This document shows, piece by piece, positions 48,752 through 58,678 of a stretch of 64,000 nt of DNA. The stretch comes from Drosophila miranda (Eukaryota > Arthropoda > Insecta > Diptera > Drosophilidae): NCBI RefSeq assembly GCF_003369915.1, contig NW_022881614.1:11305001-11369000 (forward strand). Direction: 5' to 3'. The notes under the pieces were generated by a model that was not told the DNA's origin, ran no database searches, and worked only from the letters and a program-made list of their open reading frames with translations. The position numbers and the translations under genes are program-made. The number at the start of each line of letters is the position of its first letter. The first letter of the stretch is position 1.

Positions 48752-49732
48752 GTGACGACAGCACTAAGGGCTGATCAACGAGGGGGCGGCGTTTCAGATG
48801 TGAAGTTGCGTTCTGCGGTTTTGTTGTGGTAGGCACCGCTGATGAAATGAATCATTTCCCCTGGAGTTGGGCTCTTCCGAACACAGATTCCTCATCATTC
48901 GGCGAAATTCGTTAAGAAGCGACTAAAGTATTCTTTAATCTTTTACCACCCCCCAACTAAGACCTAAGTTGTGCTTATTTTCAGAGACCTTTCAGGCTCT
49001 ATAAATCCGTCTGGGCGAGGCGTTAATTGAGTGCAATTACAGGAAAGTTTTGAACAAATATGAATCACGGTGACTGCGCGCGCCTGTTTCCACGGAAATG
49101 TATTCAACAATCGAGAGTGGAAAATATTTGCCTTTGCTAATTAGAAGTCCGTGATTCATAAGATCTTCCCTTTTCTTTGGGCCTTATCTCTGTGGCCCTA
49201 CCCCAAGGCGGTTCGAGTACGCTTCTGGTGAAAGTCTGTGTCTGGAACTAACAAAAATAGGAATCCCAAGGTCTATTTACGGGTCTCCGGGTGAATGGAA
49301 ACGATTGAAAATAGTTATTTTATTGACGTATCAATTAGTGATTGGCTCGAAAACAAGTTAAATGGTTCCAGAAAAGTCCGCTTCTTACCATAACATTTCA
49401 CAAGCGACTGCCAATTCACGGCTCAAACGACAAACAGCCATAGTTTGAAACAGCCGATACTTGGGTTCCAATCGAAACAGATGGGATTAATCTGGCATTC
49501 GAATCGATCTTCCGTACTGTGGAAGATTTTCGAACAGGAATAATATGATACCGATGGATTAGCGAGCGGCAACCGGTTCCAGCACCCAACGTAGTGTTCG
49601 CGTCGTAGTTCCCTAGTCAAGTGCGTAAGAGATGAGTCCCTCCGACGCCTCATCCAAATAGATCCCTTTCCCACCCAGAAAAACTGTTATTTTTTGTTGG
49701 TTTAATTTCGACTATAATCTGTTTTTAGCACA
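48752..49732. other. Spacer X3 with a possible small transcript
   Basis: Non-coding except for a possible tiny frame (49060-49140). Repeated at 58290-59279 with ~98 percent identity. A TATA box TATAAAT lies at 49000-49006. Confidence 0.6.
49060..49140 (+). CDS. Possible 26-residue smORF (unit a)
   Basis: ATG 54 bp after a TATA box (TATAAAT, 49000-49006); encodes MNHGDCARLFPRKCIQQ... to TAA. The unit b copy (58598-58678) keeps the frame with Cys6 changed to Ser. No signal peptide. It may simply be an untranslated leader. Confidence 0.25.
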   Translation: MNHGDCARLFPRKCIQQSRVENICLC

Positions 49733-50190
49733 GGTAGAGCAACCAAATTTGGTATCCATACTCCTAATATATCGGACCGAGACGAGTTTGTTTCAAAATT
49801 TCGCCACACCCCCTTCCGACCCCGCAATGGACGAAAATCAGGGAATATTCACAAATCTCAGAGACAATTAACGCTAGAGTAACCAAATTTGGTATCCGCA
49901 CATTCGAGAAAACTGAAAACGCAGAATCATAGATAACCACCATATCTATCAGATTGCTGAATCTGGATCAGATCGGATCATTTTTATAGCCAATAGGAAC
50001 AAATCAATTTGCAGTTGTTACGCAGCGCCCGACGTCACGCTCAGACTGATTTTCTGTCTCTCTCGCACGCACTCTTTGTCGTGTCGTTTATTATTAGCGG
50101 CGTCTGCCGGAGGAGAGCCATACTGACTAAGTATCGGGTATGAATGTAGAGTTGCGGTGTCCGCAGCAACTCACAACGTTCCCTCTCGTT
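49733..50190 (+). mobile_element. DINE-1 remnant, unit a
   Basis: 3' part of a Helentron with two internal gaps relative to the unit b copy (59404-60176); ends in the family's 3' hairpin and CCCTCTCGTT. Shared ends show it was present before the tandem duplication. Confidence 0.85.
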
Positions 50191-50547
50191 AGCTTTTGCT
50201 ATTGACAATTTTAATTGCAAAGCAAACACAAAACTAAATTGGCTCTGCGAAAACGCCCCCAAAACTGGTAAAAAAAAACAAAAGACGAAAAAAACCGAAA
50301 AACCCGCGGAAGTAAGCCATCGAGTTAACGGTGTGAAACAGATTTCTGACTTATTTGACAAGGTCAATGGCGGGTGTGCCGATGACTATGCCCAAAGCAA
50401 ATCCGTCTGCAGAAGATCGTTTGAGCGGGGCGTGGAGGCCAAAGTTCCGCTCGCTCGCGCGGGCTGCGGATTGTCATTTGGGGCCCGTGAAGGTCGACAA
50501 GTTTTGCGGCAAACCAATTTGGAAATTTTGCCCAAGAACTTTTCCGC

Positions 50548-50554
50548 TATATAA
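50548..50554 (+). promoter_or_regulatory. TATA box of Z1a
   Basis: TATATAA, with an initiator-like TTCAGTT about 30 bp downstream and the ATG at 50631. Repeated in unit b near 60575-60581. Confidence 0.75.
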
Positions 50555-50630
50555 CTTATTTTGCTCTTCTGGCCAGTCTTCAGTTGGCTGTGGACTGGGC
50601 CACAGATTAGTTGCACCTTTTGGATACGGA

Positions 50631-51043
50631 ATGAATCTTCCCGCGCGCTTGGCTCTGATGAGTCTCCTTCTCACTGCCGTCTTGGCGGAGAGGAGCGGCA
50701 AATCGAGATCGGATCGTCCGCAGGGACGTACCTTGGGTCTGTTGACGCCCCTCCTCCTAGGCATCGGTGGTGGTTCCCTCTTTGACGTTCCTGTAGCGCC
50801 AGTGCCGCCACAGCGGCCCGTGGGTGGTGCTGCAGCAGCAGCTGGAGCCCAGTCGGATCAGTACTACGGCAGCAGATATCCCAGCTACAACTATAGGCCC
50901 AGCTGGCCGGACTCCTGGGCCAGGCCCTGGGCAGTAGTCTGCGCCCGTATCTGGCCAACGGAGGAGGAGCGGGCGGAGCAGCGGCAGCGGGCGGTGGGGG
51001 AAATTCACAAGCACTAGGCGGTCTGTTGGGCCTGCTCGGCTAG
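50631..51043 (+). pseudogene. Z1a: Tyr/Gly-rich secreted protein gene with a 342-bp internal deletion
   Basis: Begins MNLPARLALMSLLLTAVLA (signal peptide), then a basic linker, TLGLLTPLLLGIGGGS and a Pro/Ala region. Relative to Z1b it lacks 342 bp between short CAGCT repeats (about 50908). After the junction it reads WPDSWARPW in a frame different from the Leu/Gly-rich C-terminus inferred for Z1b, and stops at 51015-51017. The Tyr-Gly repeat domain is lost, so it is probably non-functional. Confidence 0.7.
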
Positions 51044-51344
51044 GCCATAAATTATTCAGTATTATCGATGCCCGATTGACAGTTACGTTACGAGTATGGC
51101 GGGTCTTTCCATAAAGATCGCTTTGTTAAAACTTAGTGTAAGTCTTGGTTTTCTGCCTCTTCAGGTCCATGCAAATTAGTGTTAATAAACATTTTTATTA
51201 AGAATAATATGGTGTATGGGTCAGCACCCCTGAAGACAGCAAATGCACTGCAAATGCATACACTTCAATTAGAAGTGCGCGAAGTGCAGACGATTATAAA
51301 AGGTGTCTGTGGCCTCCGGCTGTGGCACAGTTCCACTGGAGAGG

Positions 51345-51632
51345 ATGGTCCGAATGCAGCTCATCTTAGTCTTTGCTCTCCCTGCCCTTCTGGGATCGGC
51401 AATGGCCCGGCCGGACAATCAAGAACCCATGTCGGATGCCGTTCCCGCTGTGGCCTTATCGGATGTGGCCGATGTGGGTGGCCAGCATGCAGAGGAGGGG
51501 GAACGTCCGGCCCGTTGGCTCTGGGGCGGCTGGGGAGGAGGATGGGGCGGCGGATGGAATAGAGGTTGGGGCGGTGGATGGCGTGTTTCGTATCGCCCCT
51601 GGGGCTATGGCTATCGTAGCTATTGGTGGTAG
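51345..51632 (+). CDS. Z2a: Trp/Gly-rich small secreted protein
   Basis: 95 residues, intact. MVRMQLILVFALPALLGSAMA signal peptide; acidic prosegment containing DVADVGGQHAEEGERPAR; mature part WLWGGWGGGWGGGWNRGWGGGW then an Arg/Tyr/Trp tail ending YRSYWW. TATA box TATAAAA at 51295-51301; ATG 44 bp downstream. The Trp-Gly repeat is unusual and suggests membrane or glycan contact, or a structural role; the family is not recognised. Start at the first ATG (51345); the second is three codons on. Confidence 0.85.
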   Translation: MVRMQLILVFALPALLGSAMARPDNQEPMSDAVPAVALSDVADVGGQHAEEGERPARWLWGGWGGGWGGGWNRGWGGGWRVSYRPWGYGYRSYWW

Positions 51633-52015
51633 CAAGCGCCACCGCGTATTTCGATTTGGATGTATAATCGACCCACACCTCAAATAAAGCAATTCTCTTA
51701 ATAACAAAGCTATTCATGTTCATGTCCAATAAAAATCACCTAGAGCTTGGCGAAGCTTTCTACTGCGAATTAAATCAGTTCGAAATCGTAATTTGTTTGT
51801 GCCGTTAGGATTTTATTGAAAACATTAATTTCTATCTACCATAAATGCGAAAATAGTCAACAAGAACTGGAATACCAGATGTGTGTGCTCCAGGGACTGC
51901 TGGCCAAATAAAAGGCCGGTGCCTGGGCTCAACGATCAACAGTTGCTCGCAGCAAAACGCACTCAATCATCCAGTGATTCTCCAAGAACAATCCTCAAAA
52001 CAACAACGACTCAAG

Positions 52016-52156
52016 ATGCGTCTGATTCTTCTCGCACTCATCGGCTTCCTCTGCCTGGCCTTCGTCCATGGCCAAGATTTCCTGGACGGCGACGAACGGG
52101 TGAATCTCTTGGACGTGGCTGATCAGGGAGCCGCCCATGCTGTCAACGGCCGTTAA
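52016..52156 (+). CDS. Z3a: 46-residue secreted peptide
   Basis: MRLILLALIGFLCLAFVHG is a signal peptide; the rest is QDFLDGDERVNLLDVADQGA then AHAVNGR and stop. The segment LLDVADQGAAHAV resembles the Z2 prosegment (LSDVADVGGQHAE), so Z3 may be a Z2-like precursor without its Trp-Gly domain. A TATA-like AATAAAAGG lies at about 51906-51914. Identical in unit b. AATAAA follows at about 52198. Confidence 0.75.
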   Translation: MRLILLALIGFLCLAFVHGQDFLDGDERVNLLDVADQGAAHAVNGR

Positions 52157-52488
52157 ATCACGCATCGACTCCACACATTGCAATTTTGTATATACCCATA
52201 AATAAAATTATATTTTTAAATGAAATTTAAACAGAGTATAAATAATATCTTATACTGACAAGGTACATGGAAAATTGGCATAAGTGTCGCTAAGCATGGA
52301 TGGAATTCCTCCAGATAATATCAACTCACTGCTAAATGTTCTTTTAAGAGTATACCTGCCACTTTTAGGGGTATATTTAGAGATATGCCACTGGGATTCC
52401 AACAGATAGTCACCCTCACATTCAAGTAGGAGCTAATGAAAGTAGAACAATTAGCAGCTAGGGGTTCATCGCACATTGAACGGCCTTG
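52157..52488. other. Intergenic spacer, no gene
   Basis: AT-rich; repeated at 62526-62857. Nothing recognised. Confidence 0.6.
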
Positions 52489-52548
52489 TCATTTCCTTGA
52501 TAGCTGTCCGTAATCACAGCCACAACCCAGGAGGCTGAGGAAATTCAT
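52489..52548 (-). pseudogene. X1b: promoter and first codons of X1 only
   Basis: The X1 TATA box, leader and first six codons (MNFLSL) are kept; the tandem-duplication junction at 52530/52531 then gives LGCGCDYGQLSRK and a stop, a 19-residue frame. Non-functional for X1, although the promoter may still fire. Confidence 0.8.
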
Positions 52549-53297
52549 CGTTTGGCTGGGATGGTGCGTGTAGATTGCTGCTGATGTGATAGATGTTGGG
52601 CTGGTACTTAATTCCAAGTGTCATGACAACTAGGTTTTTATACATGCTTCTGGTCTGCTGGTCTGCTGGCCTGGTGGTCTGGTGGTCTGGTGGTTTGGTC
52701 TTGGTCTTGGGCTCGTGCGGAGAGCTGCTAATTTCTGGTGTCAACATTATGGGCCCATCGCTGTCGTTGCCTCTGCCTCTGTCGCTGGTCTCTATCTTTG
52801 CCAAATATAATCGTACTTTCATTCATCCAAATTGTGTTAGACTTTTGGGAGGGGTCGGTATGGTCTGGGCCTGGTGGAGTATGTGGGCAAACAGAGTCCG
52901 CGACTGGCGATTGGTGTGCTGGTGTCCATGTCTTTAGCTGGATCTGCCAAAAGTTACATCATGTTTGCTAATATCTTTACCATGTTACCATGTTACCAAT
53001 GGTCTATGCTCATGAAACGTCAACGGATTGACCTTAGCCAGCGTCTCTAATCTCTGTTTGCTTCGGACAAGCAGCAGCTTACTACGTGCCCCAGTTCGAT
53101 CCCCCATTCAAGAACTTGTTTGGGATATCTCGTATCTGGAATCTATCTCAGACTCCTGCTAATCGAAGCGAGTCAGGTTATTGCTGACGCGCGCGACTGC
53201 CCTCCAGCCTAAAAATAAAACAGCAAGCTTGTTTGGGCCTTCTTCTTGGTCTTTTGTTTAATACGCTAATTACTAGAAATTAATGTACGCTTAGCAC

Positions 53298-53669
53298 CTA
53301 ATGTCGATGTCGATATGAATGTGAATATGAGTGTGGAGGCCTCTGTAGGTAGTGCTCACGTGCTACCAGCTTGCGGCGTCTCTTCAGGAATCTTCTGTAG
53401 TTATTTCTGTTCACAAAGTTCAGAGGAGCTGCCGTCGGCTCGGGAGCAGAGGGTGTGTGGTACCACCAGTCGGTGGACTGCTGGTGCCGGTTCTTGTTCC
53501 TGCGGGATGTGCGCACTTTTTCCTGGACAAAGGTGCGGGACCAGGCCACTGGATCGAGACTGGCATCGTAGCCGACATCGTTTGAGAGCCACCAAGGCTT
53601 GGCTGCACAGAGCTCCAGTATCACAAAAGGAAGCAGAAGGAGCAGCACTGAGGACTAGTACATGTGCAT
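53298..53669 (-). pseudogene. X2b: copy of X2 with a nonsense codon in the signal peptide
   Basis: Start and length match X2a, but codon 5 is TAG (53657-53655) where X2a has TAC, giving only MHMY. The remaining frame is open and close to X2a (PWWLSNDV for PWWPSNDV, RPPHSYS for RHPHSYS). TATA box at 53721-53728. No good in-frame ATG follows within the signal peptide, so secretion should fail. Confidence 0.8.
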
Positions 53670-53860
53670 GGTGCCCTTGCTGATAGAAGACTGTTGCCCT
53701 CTGACCCCTCCGCAAGGCTCTATATATACGCTTCTGTCGAGAGTGCACGAGAGCGGGGAAGTCGCGTCCATTATCGGATTATCCCAATCCCATTCGAGTA
53801 CTCCTACCTGCAGTGCACTCAACACAAATCACACACGCACACTCTTGGAGAGGGAACTTA

Positions 53861-54429
53861 TCAATGGTTTGGGTTTGGGTTTGGGTTCGGGTCTGCAGGT
53901 AGGTGCACAAATCACTTCTGTCCTCCATGTCGCCATGTGGTAGATCGTAAATCAGAGCTGGAAAAGGTTCTCATTCTTTATAAATACACTCGCATTACAC
54001 ACTCTTTACGCACTTTATCTGCCTGGCAAATCGAGAACGGAACGGGATACTGTCAAAGGCGCAGCGGCTGCGAATAAGCGTGTTCCAATTCACTTTCAGC
54101 CAGAATTCATGACCGTTTGGCCCCGATGTCGCATAAGACGCACTCGTACTGGTTTCCCACTGGGGGAGAGGAGAGCCTTGCACTTGACACCTGCTGCTTA
54201 ATTGGCGCACGCAAAGAGGTAAGTCTGTTCGGGGTTCGCTGTGATATATGAGGAGTCATATGGCCAACAAACCCGTTTTCCTACTCGCCGTTTGCCTACT
54301 TTCGAGCTGGAGTCCGAGACTCTGACGCTCATCCAGAGGATGGACTGATGAAAAGTGGGACAGAACATGGCATAAAAGCTGCAACTGCCAGCGAGGCGCC
54401 TTCAGCTGCTGGCCAAAGTTCCGTCTAAG
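53861..54429. other. Start of block W, spacer
   Basis: Opens with GGTTTGGGTTTGGG repeats; no coding frame of merit. A TATA-like CATAAAAG at about 54371 probably serves the gene at 54430. Confidence 0.5.
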
Positions 54430-54621
54430 ATGAGGAACCCACTGCTCTCGCTGCTGCTCTTCCTGCCGCTGATGCTCGTCCTCGTTGCAGCTGGACAAAG
54501 GATGAACCTGCGATTCGCGGATGGCTACCGCCTGCGCCTGGGAGGCGCAAATTCCCAAATGAATCATAGACTACAACCCCAGCACCCGCCCCGTTGGTTA
54601 ACTAGAAAGAGGCACAAGTGA
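54430..54621 (+). CDS. 63-residue basic secreted peptide
   Basis: MRNPLLSLLLFLPLMLVLVAAG signal peptide; mature QRMNLRFADGYRLRLGG... is arginine-rich and amphipathic-looking, ending in basic RWLTRKRHK. A TATA-like site (CATAAAAG, 54371) and an initiator (TTCAGCT, ~54402) precede the ATG. Cationic composition would suit an antimicrobial-type peptide, but the family is not recognised. Single copy here because unit a lacks block W. Confidence 0.7.
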   Translation: MRNPLLSLLLFLPLMLVLVAAGQRMNLRFADGYRLRLGGANSQMNHRLQPQHPPRWLTRKRHK

Positions 54622-54714
54622 TGAGGCAGTTCCTTCTGGTTAAATGCTCTTTTAATTGGCTAAATAAATAAAATAAATAAGCCCCTAAGTATATAATGGA
54701 GTATGTGCAATCCC

Positions 54715-55536
54715 TTAGAAGGCGGGTGCATATCCCTGCATGTTCATGCGCTCCATGTAGCCTCCGGCGGGTGCATAGAGACCGGGCAGCTGGGGATTTT
54801 GATAGAATCCTTGGTTAGATCCTCCCAATCCTTGGACATTGGCCATGTTCACGATGTTGTTAAGAGCCGAGAAGTTGTCCACCGATGGCTGGGGCACGAA
54901 TCCGTTGGGCAGCTGGGGATTTGGATACGACATGGGATTGCCGTACATGAGCGCGGCAGGGCTTGAAGCGCCTGGATAGCTTCCAAAGCCGAAACCAGGA
55001 GCTGTACCGAATCCAGGAGCTGGGCCAAAGCCAGTGGCTGCAATGAAGCCAGGACCTGTTCCAAAGCCCGGAGCTGCTCCAAAGCTAGGAGTTCCACCAA
55101 AACCAGGAGCTCCACCGAAGCTAGAAGCTGCGCCGAAACCAGGAGATGCTCCAACCAGATTCGGGTCTGGATAGGCGGGATAATTGTTGGCTATGTTCGT
55201 CTGCAGGCCACTCAATCCATTCAGAGATCCCTGAGCGATGCCCGGAGCGTAGATCAGACCCGGATAGTTGGGATACCGCACCAGCTGAGTACCGACTGCA
55301 ATCAGGGCCATCTGATTCATCGGCAGGGACATGCCCATACCCATCTGCATGGAGGTGGCTGCCGCCGGCTTAACATTGGCCACCATCTTCACATCCGCAT
55401 CCGTGTTGGCTCCTGGGCCGCCCTTCAGTTGGCGCTGCTCGCGTCCGTGGTGATCCTCTAAAGGTTGAGCCTGAACGGTGCCCAGCAAGAGCAGGGAGAG
55501 CACCAGGAGGGATTTCTTCGCGATAAAGTTGGTCAT
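54715..55536 (-). CDS. Gly/Pro/Ala/Phe-repeat secreted protein, 273 aa
   Basis: Intact frame. MTNFIAKKSLLVLSLLLLGTVQA signal peptide; a basic cleavage-like REQRQLKGG; a Met-rich stretch (SMQMGMGMSLPMNQM); about ten PGFG-centred repeats (APGFGTGPGF, GAPGFGGTPSF) at residues ~130-195; then an Asn/Pro/Tyr-rich C-terminus (YMERMNMQGYAPAF). Repeats of this type occur in insect structural secreted proteins such as cuticle, eggshell or silk-like matrix. A TATA-like TTTATAAAG lies upstream at about 55755-55747 (minus strand). The largest intact gene of the cluster. Confidence 0.8.
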   Translation of the reverse strand: MTNFIAKKSLLVLSLLLLGTVQAQPLEDHHGREQRQLKGGPGANTDADVKMVANVKPAAATSMQMGMGMSLPMNQMALIAVGTQLVRYPNYPGLIYAPGIAQGSLNGLSGLQTNIANNYPAYPDPNLVGASPGFGAASSFGGAPGFGGTPSFGAAPGFGTGPGFIAATGFGPAPGFGTAPGFGFGSYPGASSPAALMYGNPMSYPNPQLPNGFVPQPSVDNFSALNNIVNMANVQGLGGSNQGFYQNPQLPGLYAPAGGYMERMNMQGYAPAF

Positions 55537-55759
55537 TTTGGTAGCGATCTCGTTGGGTGACTGTTTGCTTCCGGCTCCCCGGTAAGGCCTTTTTCGCCGA
55601 GGCCGTGAGCCCTAGGGAAACTTTCTTTTGGCAATTATCCGCAGCGCTGCGTTGGTTTTCTTTTAAAGTGATGCTTTTTTTATGTTTTTATGGCAGCAAA
55701 AGTCGAACACTGCGGTCCACAGATCATTTTGTCTTCGTTTTGTAATCTCTTTATAAACA

Positions 55760-56498
55760 ATTCACACTTTTAGCCTAATACCGAAAGCAAATAAGGTGCG
55801 AAATGTCTCAGCGCTCCAGCGAAAGATCGAGCAGCCGAAAGATCGCCTTGCAGAAAATTGCGCTTGCTTCGGTGGCGACGACTCGCCATGTGGTGAGTAC
55901 ATTCATTGTGTACATCCCAATCCATTCCACTCAGTATAGTAACGGTGGAATAGTCATCTTCCCCTGGGCTGGCACTTCTCAAACGAGAACGGCTCGGCAA
56001 CGGCGCTCCAATTCTCAAGTTGCAAGTTTTCCATTACAGAAATAGAGAAGAAGGTACATTTCGGCATCAAATGATGGAAAATGGGAGGGTTGGGGCTTAA
56101 GGAGATGGGGCGTCTTAAGGCTGTTGGTATGAGTACAAATTGTTTCTTGATTAGTGCAAAAGTATGCTTCACTTTTCGATTATTTGGCATTGTGCATAAT
56201 TTATGTAGCATTCATGAAGCATGGCTTCGTTTCAAGCCCGTGTACTATATAGACACATACTATATTCTTGCTCTGAATCGAAATCTGTATACCTGAGAAT
56301 ACGCATGATACTAAATCCAATACGTCATCAGGGGACTCGACAGAGACTTGTGGTTGTTAACAATACAAGGCAAGGCATAGTACTTTTTCAAAACGGTTTT
56401 AATAAATTAATAAACATATTTTGTACAACTCATAAAGCTAGACCTGTGAAACTCCTCTACACTATAAGTATTACAGTCGTTCCGTGCCGACAAGTCGC
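55760..56498. other. Spacer, no gene recognised
   Basis: Several short frames on both strands but none with a signal peptide, splice support or repeat in unit a. Nothing assigned. Confidence 0.5.
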
Positions 56499-56856
56499 CT
56501 ATTTGCCGTAGCTATCAGTGTAGGCGGCGCGTCTGGCGTCGGCTCGATCCTTGCGGGCCTCAAAGGAGTCATCGGCCAGGCGGTGTGGTGGCCTGCCTGG
56601 CCACGGAATCATCCGAACGCCGTTGGGAGCCACCGTAGGCATTGCCGTAGACCTCGCTCTTGGGATAACAGATGAAGTAGTCGCCTCTGTAGTAATCCGC
56701 ACTGGCTCGCTTCTGGCGCACCGCCTCCCCGGTGAGATCTGTTGGTGAGAGGATGGCCGCTGTATCGCTGCTGCTGATGGGTGCCCCTTGGGTCATGTTC
56801 AGACTGAAGATTAGGGCAATCACTGCGATCACGGAGAGGGAGAGTGTGCACTGCAT
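56499..56856 (-). CDS. Secreted peptide precursor, C-terminal frame uncertain
   Basis: MQCTLSLSVIAVIALIFSLNMTQG is a signal peptide; then a prosegment and a dibasic-like VRQKRASADYY site, then YRGDYFICYPKSEVYGNAYGG. The uninterrupted frame ends at TGA, 56571-56569 (95 residues). One frame over, a charged helix-like tail (HRLADDSFEARKDRADARR, then AAYTDSYGK) runs to TAG at 56501-56499. The full span is one base over a multiple of three, so a single-base insertion near 56590 may have cut the protein short. A Helitron sits 22 bp upstream of the ATG. Confidence 0.6.
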
Positions 56857-56878
56857 ATTGGATGTGTGTGTGTGTAGT

Positions 56879-57972
56879 TATACCCGATACTCAAAATGAG
56901 TATTGGGGTATATTAGATTTGTGGTAAAAGTGGATGTGTGTAACGTCCAGAACGAATCGTTTCCGACCCCATAAAGTATATATATTCTTGATCAGCATCA
57001 ATAGCCGAGTCGATTGAGCCCTGTCTGTCTGTCCGTCCGTCCGTCTGTCCGTCTGTCCGTCCCCTTCAGCGCCTAGTTCTCAAAGACTATAAGAGCTAGA
57101 GCAACGATGTTTTGGATCCAGACTTCTGTGATATGTCAGTGCTACAAAAATATTTCAAAACTTCGCCCCGCCCACTTCCGCCCCCACAAAAGACGAAAAC
57201 CTGTGGCATCCACAATTTTAAAGATATGAGAAAACCAAAAACGTAGAGTTGTAGAGAAGACTGCGGAATCTGAATTGGATCGTATTATTATTATAGCCAG
57301 CATCAAGAAAACAATTTCATTTCTTCTCGCCCTGTCTCTCTCTAACACACACACGTAGCATAGGCGGCTTTGCTTAGAGTAAAACATTAGCGCCTAGATC
57401 TCAGAGACTACAAAAGCTAGAGCAACCAAATTTGGTATCCACACTCCTAATATATCGGACCGCGACGAGTTTGTTTCAAAATTTCGCCACACCCCCTTCC
57501 GCCCCCGCAAAGGACGAAAATCTGGGGATATTCAAAAATCTCAGAGACTATTAAGGCTAGAGTAACCAAATTTGGTATCCGCACTCCTGTTAGATCTTAC
57601 TATAAAACGTGTATCTCAAAATTTCGCCCCACCCCCTTCCGCCCACACAAAGACGAAAATCTGTTGCATCCACAATATTGCACATTCGAGAAAACTAAAA
57701 ACGCAGAATCATAGATAATGACCATATCTATCAGATTGCTGAATCTGGATCAGATCAGATCATTTTTATAGCCAATAGGAACAAATCAATTTGCAGTGGC
57801 TACGCAGCGCCCGACGTCACGCTCAGACTGATTTTCTGTCTCTCTCGCACGCACTCTTTGTCGTGTCGTTTAATATTAGCGGCGTCTGCCGGAGGAGAGC
57901 CATACTGACTTAGTATCGGGTATAACCGTAGAGTTGCGGTGTCCGCAGCAACTCACAACGTTCCCCCTCGTT
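56879..57972 (+). mobile_element. DINE-1 type Helentron, copy 6, in a 5' UTR
   Basis: 1094 bp, complete ends. It separates the ATG of the minus-strand gene (56856) from its probable promoter: a TATA-like AATATAAACC (minus strand, about 58016-58007) lies ~40 bp beyond the far end of the element. Confidence 0.85.
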
Positions 57973-58597
57973 TTTTGTTAGATTGTATTATCACTTTGTT
58001 TTGGATTTGGTTTATATTTGGCTGGTCCGCTTGTCGTGGAGTTCCTTCGGGTTCTGTGTCTGGACTGGGGCTGGCTTTACCTTTTATACGTGCGATCTGG
58101 CCGAGCATTATCCACTACGCGCTAATTATTATGACAGACTCAGGCAGCACTCGGCACCCAGTACCCATTTTTGATGACAGTAGTGGGACACTAATTTAAT
58201 TTTCCGTGCATCTTTCCATACAATTTGCATCGCCAGGTCGCACAACATTTCCGTCAGAGTCCAGCCTTTTTGGCCGATTTTTGGCGACAGTGACGACAGC
58301 ACTAAGGGCTGATCAACGAGGGGGCGGCGTTTCAGATGTGAAGTTGCGTTCTGCGGTTTTGTTGTGGTAGGCACCGCTGATGAAATGAATCATTTCCCCT
58401 GGAGTTGGGCTCTTCCGAACACAGTTTCCTCATCATTCGGCGAAATTCGTTAAGAAGCGACTAAAGTATTCTTTAATCTTTTACCACCCCCCAACTAAGA
58501 CCTAAGTTCTGCTTATTTTCAGAGACCTTTCAGGCTCTATAAATCCGTCTGGGCGAGGCGTTAATTGAGTGCAATTACAGGAAAGTTTTGAACAAAT

Positions 58598-58678
58598 ATG
58601 AATCACGGTGACAGCGCGCGACTGTTTCCACGGAAATGTATTCAACAATCGAGAGTGGAAAATATTTGCCTTTGCTAA
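58598..58678 (+). CDS. Possible 26-residue smORF (unit b)
   Basis: Copy of 49060-49140 with Cys6 to Ser and otherwise the same reading; see that entry. Confidence 0.25.
   Translation: MNHGDSARLFPRKCIQQSRVENICLC

Larger units (their letters stand above)
46343..52530 (+). repeat. Tandem array unit a (contracted)
   Basis: The unit runs from codon six of X1 to the matching point at 52531. It contains X1 promoter, a Helitron, X2a, spacer X3, a Helitron remnant, Z1a, Z2a and Z3a. Compared with unit b it lacks the 4.4-kb block W (junction 48751/48752) and several smaller pieces, and it alone has the Helitron at 47001-48107. Confidence 0.9.

Noticed and set aside
49423-49674. 83-residue minus-strand frame in spacer X3 (also 58968-59219)
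   Set aside because: It starts with GTG, has no signal peptide or promoter, and its conservation is explained by the tandem duplication.
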